Below, one piece after another: positions 45,721-54,094 of a DNA stretch of 64,000 nt. Origin of the DNA: Mucilaginibacter sp. OK098 (lineage in GTDB: Bacteria > Bacteroidota > Bacteroidia > Sphingobacteriales > Sphingobacteriaceae). The stretch's first letter is position 1. Each line of letters starts with the position of its first letter. Made by a program: the position numbers and the translations under genes. A model generated the notes under the pieces. It ran no database searches and was not told where the DNA came from. It was given only the letters and a program-made list of their open reading frames with translations. The DNA lies in contig NZ_FRCM01000004.1 of the NCBI RefSeq assembly GCF_900142915.1, forward strand, positions 124,001 to 188,000, written 5' to 3'.

Positions 45721-46376
45721 TGTCTTAAATATTTAGCGTTTTGAATAATTTGTGTGACGATGGATTTATCCTGATTGATGTATCCTGAAAAAGGATTAAG
45801 GGAACTAATAATACCTCTCTCTTTTGCCCAGTACATGGCGCGCCAAGCACCGTAGGCAAGGCCATCTATTATCTGAAGCTGCTGTGTCACTTTGCGCAGC
45901 AGTTCGTCTCTTGCACTATAGTTTGCGAGTACGTTATCACCGTCTTTGAGAATATACCCTGAAACATCTGTTACCAGCATGATCGCCCGCGCCCGCATTT
46001 GGGAGGTGATGCTGCTTGCGACAAGCAATAGCGCTGGATCAGATTTTGCGAGCGACAAAGCTTGTTGCGTATAGTTGGTTATATCGGCAATGATGACGGC
46101 CATGTTTTTTACGGCGAGCCCGTCTTTTAATGCAGAATTTACATTAGATAAAGACTGGTAAATAATGGTTTGGGCTAATACCACTGAGCCCACATTTGTG
46201 TTGAGATCGGTGATATTATTATTGATTTTGCCCAAATACTGATCATGAGTGGCTTCCGCACTGCTTCTGACAACAGCATTCTCCGTTACGGCAGCAAAGT
46301 GCCAGGGATCGACAACATATTGCTGCGCCTGCACAATACCATTGTAAAGCAGCAGGCAAAATAGCCACCTTTTCAT
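45717..46376 (-). CDS. TraI-like periplasmic conjugal transfer protein, paralogue 3
   Basis: 219 aa with a signal peptide (about 1-17, ending VQAQ). It begins YVVDPWHFAAVTENAV, has a helical middle with SLAKSDPALLLVAS, and ends NPFSGYINQDKSIVTQIIQ followed by NAKYLRQ. The same frame (VVDP, SDPxLLL, MYWAK..I..SLNP, NAKYLKQ) occurs in the gene at 47032-47697, so the two are clear paralogues. The product is probably periplasmic, acting like the TraI/VirB5-class proteins of CTnDOT elements. 4-bp overlaps on both sides. Confidence 0.75.
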   Translation of the reverse strand: MKRWLFCLLLYNGIVQAQQYVVDPWHFAAVTENAVVRSSAEATHDQYLGKINNNITDLNTNVGSVVLAQTIIYQSLSNVNSALKDGLAVKNMAVIIADITNYTQQALSLAKSDPALLLVASSITSQMRARAIMLVTDVSGYILKDGDNVLANYSARDELLRKVTQQLQIIDGLAYGAWRAMYWAKERGIISSLNPFSGYINQDKSIVTQIIQNAKYLRQ

Positions 46377-47035
46377 TTGAGGTATTTTGCGTTTTGAATG
46401 ATGTCTTTACCGATATTCATATCCGCATCAATAAAGTTTTGAAAGGGATTGGCGGCTTTGAGCAATGAGGAAAGGCTGGAATATTGCATTATGCTCAGCA
46501 TATTGCCGGATAGGTTCTGGATGTTGCTTAATTCCGAAATCACGTAATCGAAAAGCATTTTTCGGTCAGATGCCTTCATCTGGTTAATATCACCTAATGA
46601 TAAGGTGAGCCCAGTGACATAACCCATCAAGTCTTTAGCCTGTACTGCAAATTGTAATGCTGATTGATAACCAATAGCCAGTAATGCCGGGTTTTTTTGC
46701 ACCAATTGGATGATCTGCACCTGATTATTTACAATTCGGCTGACCATAGGGCTGGCGTAGATACCGATATCTGCAAGGTTGATGGCCGTTCCCAACGTAT
46801 TATATCGATGCTGCAATTCCCTGTAGGTTCCTTTTATTTTTGAAAGCAAGGTTAGGTTAGCCTGTTCATTAGCATTTACGGTCGCCTGCTCGTTCCTAGC
46901 CGTCCCTTGTAACTTGTTTTCGGATTGTGATTCAGAAACTAACTGATGAATGCCAACAATGTCCAGAGTTTTTTGCTGAGCCAAAGCAGTAATGTATAGC
47001 CCGAGAAATGCGGTGAGCATAAGTAAAGTTTTCAT
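46373..47035 (-). CDS. TraI-like periplasmic conjugal transfer protein, paralogue 2
   Basis: 220 aa with a signal peptide (about 1-19, ending ALAQ). The most divergent of the three: it lacks the VVDP start but shares the helical hairpin core (VQLVQKNPALLAIGYQ corresponds to LAKSDPALLLVAS) and the C-terminal end (NPFQNFIDADMNIGKDIIQ, then NAKYLK). It also resembles the DUF4141 type of TraI in overall size. Coupled by 4-bp overlaps to both neighbours. Confidence 0.72.
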   Translation of the reverse strand: MKTLLMLTAFLGLYITALAQQKTLDIVGIHQLVSESQSENKLQGTARNEQATVNANEQANLTLLSKIKGTYRELQHRYNTLGTAINLADIGIYASPMVSRIVNNQVQIIQLVQKNPALLAIGYQSALQFAVQAKDLMGYVTGLTLSLGDINQMKASDRKMLFDYVISELSNIQNLSGNMLSIMQYSSLSSLLKAANPFQNFIDADMNIGKDIIQNAKYLK

Positions 47036-47697
47036 TGCTTCAGGTATTTAGCGTTGGTTAATACATCATTGGCGATGCGAACATCCTCATTCTGCCACTC
47101 TGCCCATGGATTAAGCGAGCGAAAGATGCCGTCTATTTTCGCCCAGTACATGGCTCGGTTCATTCCATAGGCAATACCGCGAAGGATGCGCATTTCTGTA
47201 GCAATATGATTAAGCAGTTTACCACGTTCGCCGGAATCCATTAGGTTATTTGTACCTCCTTTCAAGACAAATGCACTTACATCTGCAGCTAAGGTCGCAG
47301 CCCGAGTTTGAAAATCACGAGCGCCCTGTTCTGCAAAAAGTAATAACACCGGGTCTGATTGCGCCAGCTTAATTGAGCTTTCCACATCCGAAACAATATC
47401 CGAACCGCATTCCGCTATTTCTTTAATAGTGGTTAGGTTATTGATCACAGATGCAACCTGGCTAAGCCCCTGATAAATTTTGTTCTGCATATTGTTGACT
47501 ATGACCAGTTGGCCGGTCACAGCAAGCTGGCCTTTCTGGATGAGGTCGAGTTTATTATTGGTTGTATTTAGTTGTCCGTTAATGGTAGATGCACTGACAA
47601 CAATTGCACCTGACACTGCCGGGTCAACTACAATTTCCTGCGCTAAGGCTGCAACAAACAGCAAACAGCCAAGCATGGTGGTAATTATTTTTTTCAT
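47032..47697 (-). CDS. TraI-like periplasmic conjugal transfer protein, paralogue 1
   Basis: 221 aa with a signal peptide (about 1-19, ending ALAQ). The mature part starts EIVVDPAVSGAIVVS, a helical core follows (SSIKLAQSDPVLLLFAEQGA), and the end is NPWAEWQNEDVRIANDVLT plus NAKYLKQ. It follows the traG stop by one base. Being closest to traG, it occupies the place where traI should be in a CTnDOT-type order. Confidence 0.77.
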   Translation of the reverse strand: MKKIITTMLGCLLFVAALAQEIVVDPAVSGAIVVSASTINGQLNTTNNKLDLIQKGQLAVTGQLVIVNNMQNKIYQGLSQVASVINNLTTIKEIAECGSDIVSDVESSIKLAQSDPVLLLFAEQGARDFQTRAATLAADVSAFVLKGGTNNLMDSGERGKLLNHIATEMRILRGIAYGMNRAMYWAKIDGIFRSLNPWAEWQNEDVRIANDVLTNAKYLKQ

Positions 47698-47698
47698 G

Positions 47699-50113
47699 TT
47701 ATGATTTATTTACTTGGGTGATAAATGCGGGCAGAGATTTGCCACTCATCTGAAAATCGCCTACAAATGCGTCAAGCCCTTCAGCATAGCTGCCAAACCT
47801 GTCGATATATTTTTCTACAGCAGATTTTTCCGGCTTTTCTGTGGTATAGGTAAGATATTGATGCAATGATACCTCCACACCATACACCTCACCGATAGTG
47901 CCACGGCGTATATATACCTCCTTAAAACGGCCCCGTTGATCTGTATTATCGAGCTGGTTAATTGTAAAGATCTTACGCCTTTCTGTTTCATTTATAGAAA
48001 GCAAAGCTGCGATCTGATCGTAATTGTCTTTGAACTTGGTCTGATCAAGCAAAAAGATGGTATCAGAATTATTAATGATACTATCTTTAACAACAGCATT
48101 GCCAATAATGTCCCCCAATTCCTGGGTTACTACGATGGCTTCACCCCAAAATTTACGTACAGTTTTGTAGAGGTACAAAATATACCCCGCCATTAGCGGG
48201 CTTGCGATTGCTTTCCATGCTTCTTCAATTATTAGGGTTTTGCGTCTATCAGAGCGGTACCGCATCTTTTGAATGAATACATCCATGATGATGAGCGTTA
48301 CCAGTGGGAAGAGAATTTTGTGCTCTTTTATACTATCAATTTCAAAAACAATAAAGCGTTCAGTGAATAGGGATCTATCGGTTTCATTGTTCAGAATTGC
48401 TTCAAATTCTCCCCCCTGATAGAACTTTTTCAGGACGTACCGAAACTCATCAAAATCAAACAATATCTTTTCTTCCCTTTTTATTTCAGGGATTTTTTCA
48501 AGCGCAAATTCATAAAAGGTATTGAAGTTTAATTTTTCACCATTGTCAAAAAAATTTCCATAATAAGCCGAGATCACGTTTGCGATGACGTCCCGTTCAA
48601 CAGGACTGAGTATCCCTTCAGCACCTTTCCAGGCTACAGCAACCAGTGTACATAAGAAATCTTTTTTTTCAATATTGTACTCTGCTTCAGTGATCTGAAA
48701 TGGATTCATGGTTATCGGCTGCTTATCTGTATAGGTGATATATTTGCCATTGTAATATTTACATAGTCCAGAATAGGAATGACCAGTATCAACAATCACC
48801 ATATCCATATTGTATAGCATGTAATTTTCTATTAATGAGCATGTTAGAAAACTTTTTCCGGAACCTGAAGGACCTAAAATGAAGCGATTTCTTGAATTTA
48901 TCCGCCCAGTGCGCATTGGAAGATCAGATGGATCAATGGCAACTGGAATGCCCTGTCGGTCGGTAAACCTGATTAGAAAATCCGAAGGCTCATCCTTTGG
49001 CAGGGATTCTTTAAAAAAGAAGCACATGGCTGCATCACAGGTAGTCAGGAACCAGTCATAAACTTTCAGTTCACCGGCATTGCCCGGCAATGCCGTGCGA
49101 AAAAGCTCCAGTTGGTTGTAGGCATTTTTACTTGGAATGATCCCTAACTGAAATAGCGAACTTTCAACGAAATTGGCAGCCTTTGGTAAGGTTCCTTTGG
49201 ATGCACAAATGAGAATATTGAAATGTGCATTTACCAGTAACTGGTTTTCCCTGGCTACATCAGTCAGCAACAGATCGATATCCTCAACGCAAAGCTGATT
49301 AGCTGGGTCAGGGATACCGGCATGGCGCTTCTTTTTTTGTTCCAGTTTCCGAAGGGTCATTACCTGATTTGGAATCTCAACTACCTGGTTGTAAACCACG
49401 GCGTCGCAACCTGGAACCTTGAAAAGGAAAGACAAAAAATCGATAGGAAATCCACGGGTGCTTTCCTTATCATTGAGTTCTATATGTGTTGAAACTTCCT
49501 GCGGTAGATCGATACTATCAATGTTGACCAGGCTGATAGAGCGAACCGCGCGTTCTCCAAGGTTAACTTCCGTTTCCGTAGGTGACAGATTATTAAGACT
49601 GATAGGTCCGCTTTTGAAATCCATGCTGAGCATTTGCAGGACAAGCTGGTTAATGGCAACCTCGTCCAATGCCCTGCCGGACGGTAAAACGTCGAGCACT
49701 TTTCCTATAGATTGCATAAAGTCCCGAAGGCCTTTAGCATCGTAAGTATAAAAAGTACCTTTTTTAACCTGCTTTGTAATGGTCAGGTAAGTAGAAACGC
49801 GAAGGCATTCCCGGTTTTCAAAATGCGCATTGTAATGACGCTGCAAATATTCTTCAGCATCTTTGGCACGAAAAGCATACCTGCTGATGATGTCATGTTT
49901 TTGCAGCAAATGACCTTCGCCCAGGATTTTGACGATATTGATCAGGAGATGGTGGTATTCTTCATAACCTGAAGGATCGGCTGAATAACGGGTAACCGGA
50001 TTATTAATCTCGATAACTATCGAATATTCACCCGTTAAACCAATGAGCAGATTATAATCGCCTTCCTTATTAATTCCGGCGTACGGGATGTTAAACAAGC
50101 TTTTTGCGGACAT
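47699..50113 (-). CDS. traG: TraG-family conjugation ATPase (VirB4-like)
   Basis: 804 aa, the normal length. The N-terminal half engages the membrane channel. The ATPase half has Walker A RFILGPSGSGKSFLTC (Lys420), Walker B KTLIIEEAWKAIASP, and the VirB4 signature VTQELGDIIGNAVVKDSI. It drives pilus or channel assembly and substrate export in Bacteroidetes conjugative elements. It overlaps the end of traF by 23 bp. Confidence 0.95.
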   Translation of the reverse strand: MSAKSLFNIPYAGINKEGDYNLLIGLTGEYSIVIEINNPVTRYSADPSGYEEYHHLLINIVKILGEGHLLQKHDIISRYAFRAKDAEEYLQRHYNAHFENRECLRVSTYLTITKQVKKGTFYTYDAKGLRDFMQSIGKVLDVLPSGRALDEVAINQLVLQMLSMDFKSGPISLNNLSPTETEVNLGERAVRSISLVNIDSIDLPQEVSTHIELNDKESTRGFPIDFLSFLFKVPGCDAVVYNQVVEIPNQVMTLRKLEQKKKRHAGIPDPANQLCVEDIDLLLTDVARENQLLVNAHFNILICASKGTLPKAANFVESSLFQLGIIPSKNAYNQLELFRTALPGNAGELKVYDWFLTTCDAAMCFFFKESLPKDEPSDFLIRFTDRQGIPVAIDPSDLPMRTGRINSRNRFILGPSGSGKSFLTCSLIENYMLYNMDMVIVDTGHSYSGLCKYYNGKYITYTDKQPITMNPFQITEAEYNIEKKDFLCTLVAVAWKGAEGILSPVERDVIANVISAYYGNFFDNGEKLNFNTFYEFALEKIPEIKREEKILFDFDEFRYVLKKFYQGGEFEAILNNETDRSLFTERFIVFEIDSIKEHKILFPLVTLIIMDVFIQKMRYRSDRRKTLIIEEAWKAIASPLMAGYILYLYKTVRKFWGEAIVVTQELGDIIGNAVVKDSIINNSDTIFLLDQTKFKDNYDQIAALLSINETERRKIFTINQLDNTDQRGRFKEVYIRRGTIGEVYGVEVSLHQYLTYTTEKPEKSAVEKYIDRFGSYAEGLDAFVGDFQMSGKSLPAFITQVNKS

Positions 50114-50378
50114 AATGATTAAGGATTAAAATGTTGGTGTTTCGGCTTTTGGCGTGAAGACCGCCTTTTTGCCGAGAGGCTGTGTAGAATAGACCGCCGG
50201 TAATGCAGCCGACAAGGACAAAAGCCCCCAGCCACATATTGATCAATGACATGACCAGCGCGCCTGCAACAAGCCCGGTAAGTAATGAGGCAAGACCCCA
50301 ATAGATGAATTTACCTTTGAAGCCTTTGAAAATAAGGGGCTTCTGCAGCCCCTTATAAACAGCAAATTTCCTGGCCAT
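50091..50378 (-). CDS. traF: Conjugative transposon protein TraF (DUF4133)
   Basis: 95 aa. I moved the start to the ATG at 50378, which overlaps the traE stop (TAATG arrangement) and begins MARKFAVYKGLQKPLIFKGF, as the family does. Two membrane segments are at about 25-60. DUF4133/TraF is the VirB3-like partner of the TraG ATPase. The longer upstream frame would run inside traE. Confidence 0.9.
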   Translation of the reverse strand: MARKFAVYKGLQKPLIFKGFKGKFIYWGLASLLTGLVAGALVMSLINMWLGAFVLVGCITGGLFYTASRQKGGLHAKSRNTNILILNHYVRKKLV

Positions 50379-50683
50379 TACAATCCGAAGAAAGCTTTGA
50401 TGACCAATGCGGAAACCACCAAAAAGACACATGAACCACCCCAACCCATCAACTCTTTGTTGATGTCCTGATCACCACTATTCCATTTTGAATAGACGCG
50501 GATAGCGCCAACGATGCCGACGATACCCCCGATTACCAGGGTAATGTTTGTTACCGGTGCAACATAGGTCTTGAGTGTTGAGGTGGCGGTGTTTAAACCA
50601 TTTACACCACTTTGTGCGAATACAGGCACAGACAGAGCAAGCAGCACGGCTGATGCCCACAGTTTTTTTGTTTTGTTGAACAT
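50378..50683 (-). CDS. traE: Conjugative transposon protein TraE (DUF4134)
   Basis: 101 aa. A signal peptide (about 1-23, ending PVFAQ) is followed by two membrane segments (about 40-60 and 78-98) with the DUF4134 pattern GGIVGIVGAIRVYSKWNSGD. It is the VirB2-like (pilin-type) component. A second DUF4134 gene lies 148 bp upstream; no gene is visible in that gap. Confidence 0.9.
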   Translation of the reverse strand: MFNKTKKLWASAVLLALSVPVFAQSGVNGLNTATSTLKTYVAPVTNITLVIGGIVGIVGAIRVYSKWNSGDQDINKELMGWGGSCVFLVVSALVIKAFFGL

Positions 50684-50831
50684 TAAAAAGGAGAAAAAAA
50701 TCGAAGCGGAGATCTTTTAAAGCCAATTGGAGAAAATGGCTGGTTATGGTAACAGGCGTTCAGATCACGATATACGCCCTAAGCGATACACCCAACGGAG
50801 CAATGGATGAAAAACAGGTAAACGATTGCGG

Positions 50832-51125
50832 CTAAATGCCAAAGATGGCACGGAGAAATACACCCGCAAGCGTCATAAAAAGGGCTGCAAAAAACCAGGC
50901 GGCGACATCCGCTGTGAATCTATCCTTGCCCATCTGCGCATTTTTGTAAATACGCAATCCTCCGATGATGCCAAAAAGTCCGGCAACAATCAGCGATAAA
51001 TCAAAAGCTGAAAAAAACGTTGATTTTAAATCCTGTTGTGCCTGTTGCATTTCTGCAATTCCCGGCTGGGCGGAAACTGAACAGGCGGCGATACAACAAG
51101 CCAGAATTAGAAGGGTCTTCCTCAA
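50832..51125 (-). CDS. Second DUF4134 (TraE-like) protein
   Basis: 97 aa. A signal peptide (about 1-19) and two membrane segments enclose GLFGIIGGLRIYKNAQMGKD, the same motif as in TraE. Tandem TraE paralogues occur in several Bacteroidetes elements and may form a mixed pilus or have separate jobs. It overlaps the next upstream gene by 4 bp, so it belongs to the tra operon. Confidence 0.85.
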   Translation of the reverse strand: MRKTLLILACCIAACSVSAQPGIAEMQQAQQDLKSTFFSAFDLSLIVAGLFGIIGGLRIYKNAQMGKDRFTADVAAWFFAALFMTLAGVFLRAIFGI

Positions 51126-51403
51126 TAACTCACTTGTTTAATATACTCCACCGCTTCATCACGGCAAAGATTAAACATGTTTTTAAGGGATACGCCGCCA
51201 CTTGCGTATATGGGAGAAGCGATGTCGGCGCTTGTTAATTCAGGTGTAAGCGCCACAGCGTTGATCCGTTCGCTAAAGGACAATTCATTCGTATCATTGT
51301 CATCATTAACCCGTCTATTACGCAGCTGATCCCACGCAATAAGGATTAAATAATAGGCGGTGTATAAACCGCCAAGCCATAGGATAAATTTAAACCAGTT
51401 CAT
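51122..51403 (-). CDS. Small membrane protein of the tra cluster (TraC/TraD position)
   Basis: 93 aa with one membrane segment near the N-terminus (about 5-22, FILWLGGLYTAYYLILIAW) and a polar tail ending SLKNMFNLCRDEAVEYIKQV. I do not recognise the family. Its place between the RHH-like gene and the TraE paralogues is that of traC/traD in CTnDOT. It overlaps both neighbours by 4 bp. Confidence 0.65.
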   Translation of the reverse strand: MNWFKFILWLGGLYTAYYLILIAWDQLRNRRVNDDNDTNELSFSERINAVALTPELTSADIASPIYASGGVSLKNMFNLCRDEAVEYIKQVSY

Positions 51404-51723
51404 AAATCATTGTTTTGAATAAAGTGTTTAATAATTGTTTTTAATTCGGGCTGGGTTTCAAGCAAATGTTTTACTGCGAACGCTACCAATTTGGAGACAT
51501 CCACACTGGTAGCCATTTTAAATTGATTCATCGTCCGCACGGTTTTTTCATCAAACCGAACATGCACCATGCTTTTATTAGGGCTTGTATCAAATGCGAG
51601 AATGGCATCAAGTATGGCAGCTTCAAACTTTTTTTCTGCTTTGCGTTGCTTTTTGACTTGCTTATCTGTGGGCTTGGTAAGTTCCTGCCTCAGCTGGTCA
51701 GCCAGCGATTTCATGTTTTCCAT
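51400..51723 (-). CDS. Ribbon-helix-helix-like tra protein (TraB/DUF3408 position)
   Basis: About 107 aa from the ATG at 51723, with alternatives at 51714 and 51750. A charged helical N-terminus (QVKKQRKAEKKFEAAILDAI) is followed by MVHVRFDEKTVRTMNQFKMA and a helical end, resembling the C-terminal RHH-like part of DUF3408 proteins, which follow ParA in these elements. It may cooperate with ParA or regulate the operon. Starts inside the end of the parA gene. Confidence 0.6.
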   Translation of the reverse strand: MENMKSLADQLRQELTKPTDKQVKKQRKAEKKFEAAILDAILAFDTSPNKSMVHVRFDEKTVRTMNQFKMATSVDVSKLVAFAVKHLLETQPELKTIIKHFIQNNDL

Positions 51724-52339
51724 ATAAATGATCAGCATAAATTTTTTCAAAAACGGGGATAATTACCGGGTACAAAGAAATTGGGGTTTGGAAGGTGTTC
51801 GTGCGCTGAAAATCGATCCGGTCAGGCAATACATCAGTGATCACACCGAACTTGGAAAGCTGTATATTAACTTCCTGCATGATCTCGAATTTAGCATTCG
51901 CTTTTATCCTGTTGGGAATGAATACCATTTTTATCTTTGGATTTACTTTTCGCAGTACTACCGTAAACAGCATGGTGGATTCAAATGTGAACTCATCATA
52001 AGCGAACGGACAGATAAATAGGTCAGCTGCATTAAAAACAGCAAGCAGACCATCATCATCAAGTTTGCCCGGAAGATCGATCAGTACAACATCCTTGCTG
52101 TTTTTCATGAGTACCTCTTTCAGTACGGGAAAAGTTTCCAGAGTAGCTGAAAGCACTTCATAAGGCTCCTTGTTCTCCAGTATTTTCGCTTTCTCATATT
52201 TCTGGGAAATGGATTGCTGATAATCCATATCAATAACGGTTACCGGGCATTTTTTTGCCGATGTGAGGTAGTTGGCAAGCACGAGGGTCATGGTGCTTTT
52301 ACCTGCGCCTCCTTTTTGGTTTCCAATAATTATGGTCAT
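51698..52339 (-). CDS. traA: ParA-family ATPase (TraA of Bacteroidetes conjugative elements)
   Basis: 213 aa. It has the deviant Walker A of ParA/MinD proteins (KGGAGKST, residues 8-15) and Walker B VVLIDLPGKLD. The first gene of the tra series proper, it lies 11 bp after the relaxase stop. In this position ParA proteins are called TraA and probably help segregate or position the transfer complex. Confidence 0.9.
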   Translation of the reverse strand: MTIIIGNQKGGAGKSTMTLVLANYLTSAKKCPVTVIDMDYQQSISQKYEKAKILENKEPYEVLSATLETFPVLKEVLMKNSKDVVLIDLPGKLDDDGLLAVFNAADLFICPFAYDEFTFESTMLFTVVLRKVNPKIKMVFIPNRIKANAKFEIMQEVNIQLSKFGVITDVLPDRIDFQRTNTFQTPISLYPVIIPVFEKIYADHLYGKHEIAG

Positions 52340-52350
52340 GATTTTATAAT

Positions 52351-53301
52351 TTAACGGGTGTTGGTTCTTGCTTTTTTTTGTCGCCTGCGACGCATACCAT
52401 GTATCTGCTGGTCGTCCACATCATCTGCTATCCATACCGGACGGATCGTTGATGCAATCGCATTATCGCTTTCTTCTAATTCAGCTTTCATGGGAGTAGC
52501 CAGCAACGACTGCATATTTTCACCTAATAATTCTTTTAAGGGTAATACTTCACTACCCTTAAAAACCATTTTCTGGCTGTGGTCAATTATGGAATAACCA
52601 TAAGGTTGCTTTCCTTCAGCCGAATGAAATAGGACTTCAACCTGATAAGTATTTGACAAAAAATCCTTGAAATCAGGCCGATGTTTTAATTGCCTGAAAA
52701 GTTCACGTAGTTCAGCAATACGTTGTGCCGGCCGCTCATAATTATTGATCCTTTCATGAATTGTTTTTTCATCAACTTCCTTACCCGGCAAGGCGAGACT
52801 TTCCATAACCATAAAAAACTGGGCACGGGTACTAAAACGGTAGCCTAAAGCTTTGTCAATACCGAGCACCTCTTTAAGATTGCCTATGGCGCGAAGCTTT
52901 TCATATGCACTGTTTATTTTTTTGCCTTGCTTGTCAACCCTTACTGAAACGACATGAACGTGATTATTATCGGTATCCTTATGGTAAACAATCAAATAAG
53001 GCTGCTTTCCGTATCCCATTTTATCAAGCCAGGAAACTGCAATTTCAGTGAGTTCTTTACTTGAATAATTTCTTCCTTTGGCGGAAAGCACGGCGTGAAA
53101 CTGTGGCTTTTTAATGCGCGTGTTTTGTGAAGCAATCATTTGGAAGTAGTTAATATAGTCCTGCGGTCTTAGCCTGCTAAGGCCTTCAAGTGAACCAAAG
53201 TTGGCTACCCGCATCAATTCGCCCTTGTTACGGTCAATTTTACTCGTGTTATAAACTACACCGCTGAACTTAGCCGATGAGGAAAGAATTTTAACGATCA
53301 T
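52351..53301 (-). CDS. mobB: Relaxase/mobilisation nuclease (MobB-type)
   Basis: 316 aa. The relaxase domain fills residues 1-160, with candidate catalytic Tyr17 in FSGVVYNTSKID, motif QFHAVLSAKG (His69) and the metal-binding HUH-type motif HKDTDNNHVHVVSV (His107, His114, His116). It would nick oriT, stay covalently bound to the 5' end and pilot the strand into the recipient. The ATG lies two bases after the octamer array and has no Shine-Dalgarno site; translation may depend on that leader. Confidence 0.92.
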   Translation of the reverse strand: MIVKILSSSAKFSGVVYNTSKIDRNKGELMRVANFGSLEGLSRLRPQDYINYFQMIASQNTRIKKPQFHAVLSAKGRNYSSKELTEIAVSWLDKMGYGKQPYLIVYHKDTDNNHVHVVSVRVDKQGKKINSAYEKLRAIGNLKEVLGIDKALGYRFSTRAQFFMVMESLALPGKEVDEKTIHERINNYERPAQRIAELRELFRQLKHRPDFKDFLSNTYQVEVLFHSAEGKQPYGYSIIDHSQKMVFKGSEVLPLKELLGENMQSLLATPMKAELEESDNAIASTIRPVWIADDVDDQQIHGMRRRRQKKARTNTR

Positions 53302-53303
53302 AA

Positions 53304-53599
53304 AATATAACTGAAGATCTGTGTAGCGGAGTCGCTGTATTTCTCTATAACCAGGTGGCAGAATAACGTTGTATCAACGTTTCTAAGTAGCTATGGATCG
53401 ATATAACCTTATTACCTAATAACTTTATAGCAAATGAACTTTCTAACGATATACCAGCATATCGATGGAGCCTTATACCTGACTATCTGCGGATCTTTAT
53501 AACTTAGTAACCAAGTAACGCAATAGCAATACATCAATATAACAGGGCATCCAAATAGCTCAATAGCTATAAAACTATATACCTGTAGGTCTGTATAAC
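53304..53599 (-). repeat. Strict 8-bp-periodic octamer array filling the mobA-mobB gap
   Basis: Read on the minus strand, the 296 bp divide without a break into 37 octamers, and all 37 begin with G. Position 3 is T in 31, position 4 is A in 28, and position 5 is a pyrimidine in 34, giving G-N-T-A-Y-N-N-N. Positions 2 and 6-8 vary freely. Examples in order are GTTATACA, GACCTACA, GGTATATA, GTTTTATA, and later GTTACTTG, GTTACTAA, GTTATAAA, GATCCGCA. Only GTTATATT occurs twice. The array starts 7 bp after the mobA stop codon and ends 2 bp before the mobB ATG. The phase of 8 and in-frame stops exclude coding. It fits no standard repeat, CRISPR or microsatellite class; the function is unknown. Confidence 0.93.
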
Positions 53600-53605
53600 T
53601 AAAGC

Positions 53606-54004
53606 TTATGATTTTCCGACGAGCCTGATCACTTTCCGTAGGCTGATTTCGAGTTGCTGTTGTAATTGCAGGTACTTTTGGAAATGGGTATCAAATTGTT
53701 CAGCTATTAACGGCGATAAAGCGCCTTGTAACCTTAATGTATTTGCGTGTTTGGCTAACTGGTTGATATTATTTCCAACCCGTCCCATCTCCGAAAATAT
53801 GTTATCAAGGCTTATAATCAAGTCTTTTGCGTTAATTACGGTGGCTCCCGCATTATTCAGAACTCTTTTTCTCAATAATTCTGTTTTGCTGATACCCAAG
53901 GTTTTTTCCAGGGAACTGATAAGACTGTATTCATCCTCCGTAAATCTCACATCGATTTTCTTTGTTCGTTTCCCACTTTCCAATTGGGGTCTGCCTTTTG
54001 CCAT
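53606..54004 (-). CDS. mobA: MobA-type relaxosome accessory protein (ribbon-helix-helix)
   Basis: 132 aa from the ATG at 54004 (MAKGRPQLESGKR); upstream in-frame starts would overlap the hairpin. The N-terminal ribbon-helix-helix (KKIDVRFTEDEYSLISSLEK) and the conserved core NIFSEMGRVGNNINQLAKHA identify the MobA/MobC mobilisation accessory family. These bind oriT and help load the relaxase. Located between the oriT-like hairpin and the octamer array. Confidence 0.9.
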   Translation of the reverse strand: MAKGRPQLESGKRTKKIDVRFTEDEYSLISSLEKTLGISKTELLRKRVLNNAGATVINAKDLIISLDNIFSEMGRVGNNINQLAKHANTLRLQGALSPLIAEQFDTHFQKYLQLQQQLEISLRKVIRLVGKS

Positions 54005-54050
54005 ACTATTCCTCCATAAAAAACGAGTTGCGATGTTTTCCATTCTCCCG

Positions 54051-54094
54051 GAGGGCAAGATTCTTTTTGTCGGACAAAAAGACATCTTGCCCTC
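54051..54094. other. Long inverted repeat upstream of mobA, candidate oriT
   Basis: Left arm GAGGGCAAGATTCTTTTTGT plus C (54051-54071) pairs with the right arm GACAAAAAGACATCTTGCCC plus TC (54073-54094): about 20 bp matched with a one-base bulge and a 1-nt centre. It lies 47 bp upstream of the mobA start, the usual place for oriT next to an accessory protein that binds it. It could equally be a transcription attenuator. Confidence 0.55.

Noticed and set aside
53302..53605. Reading the octamer region as a CRISPR array, a microsatellite or a hidden coding region
   Set aside because: No repeat longer than 8 bp recurs, spacer and repeat cannot be separated, the period of 8 breaks any reading frame, and stop codons occur in the minus frames.
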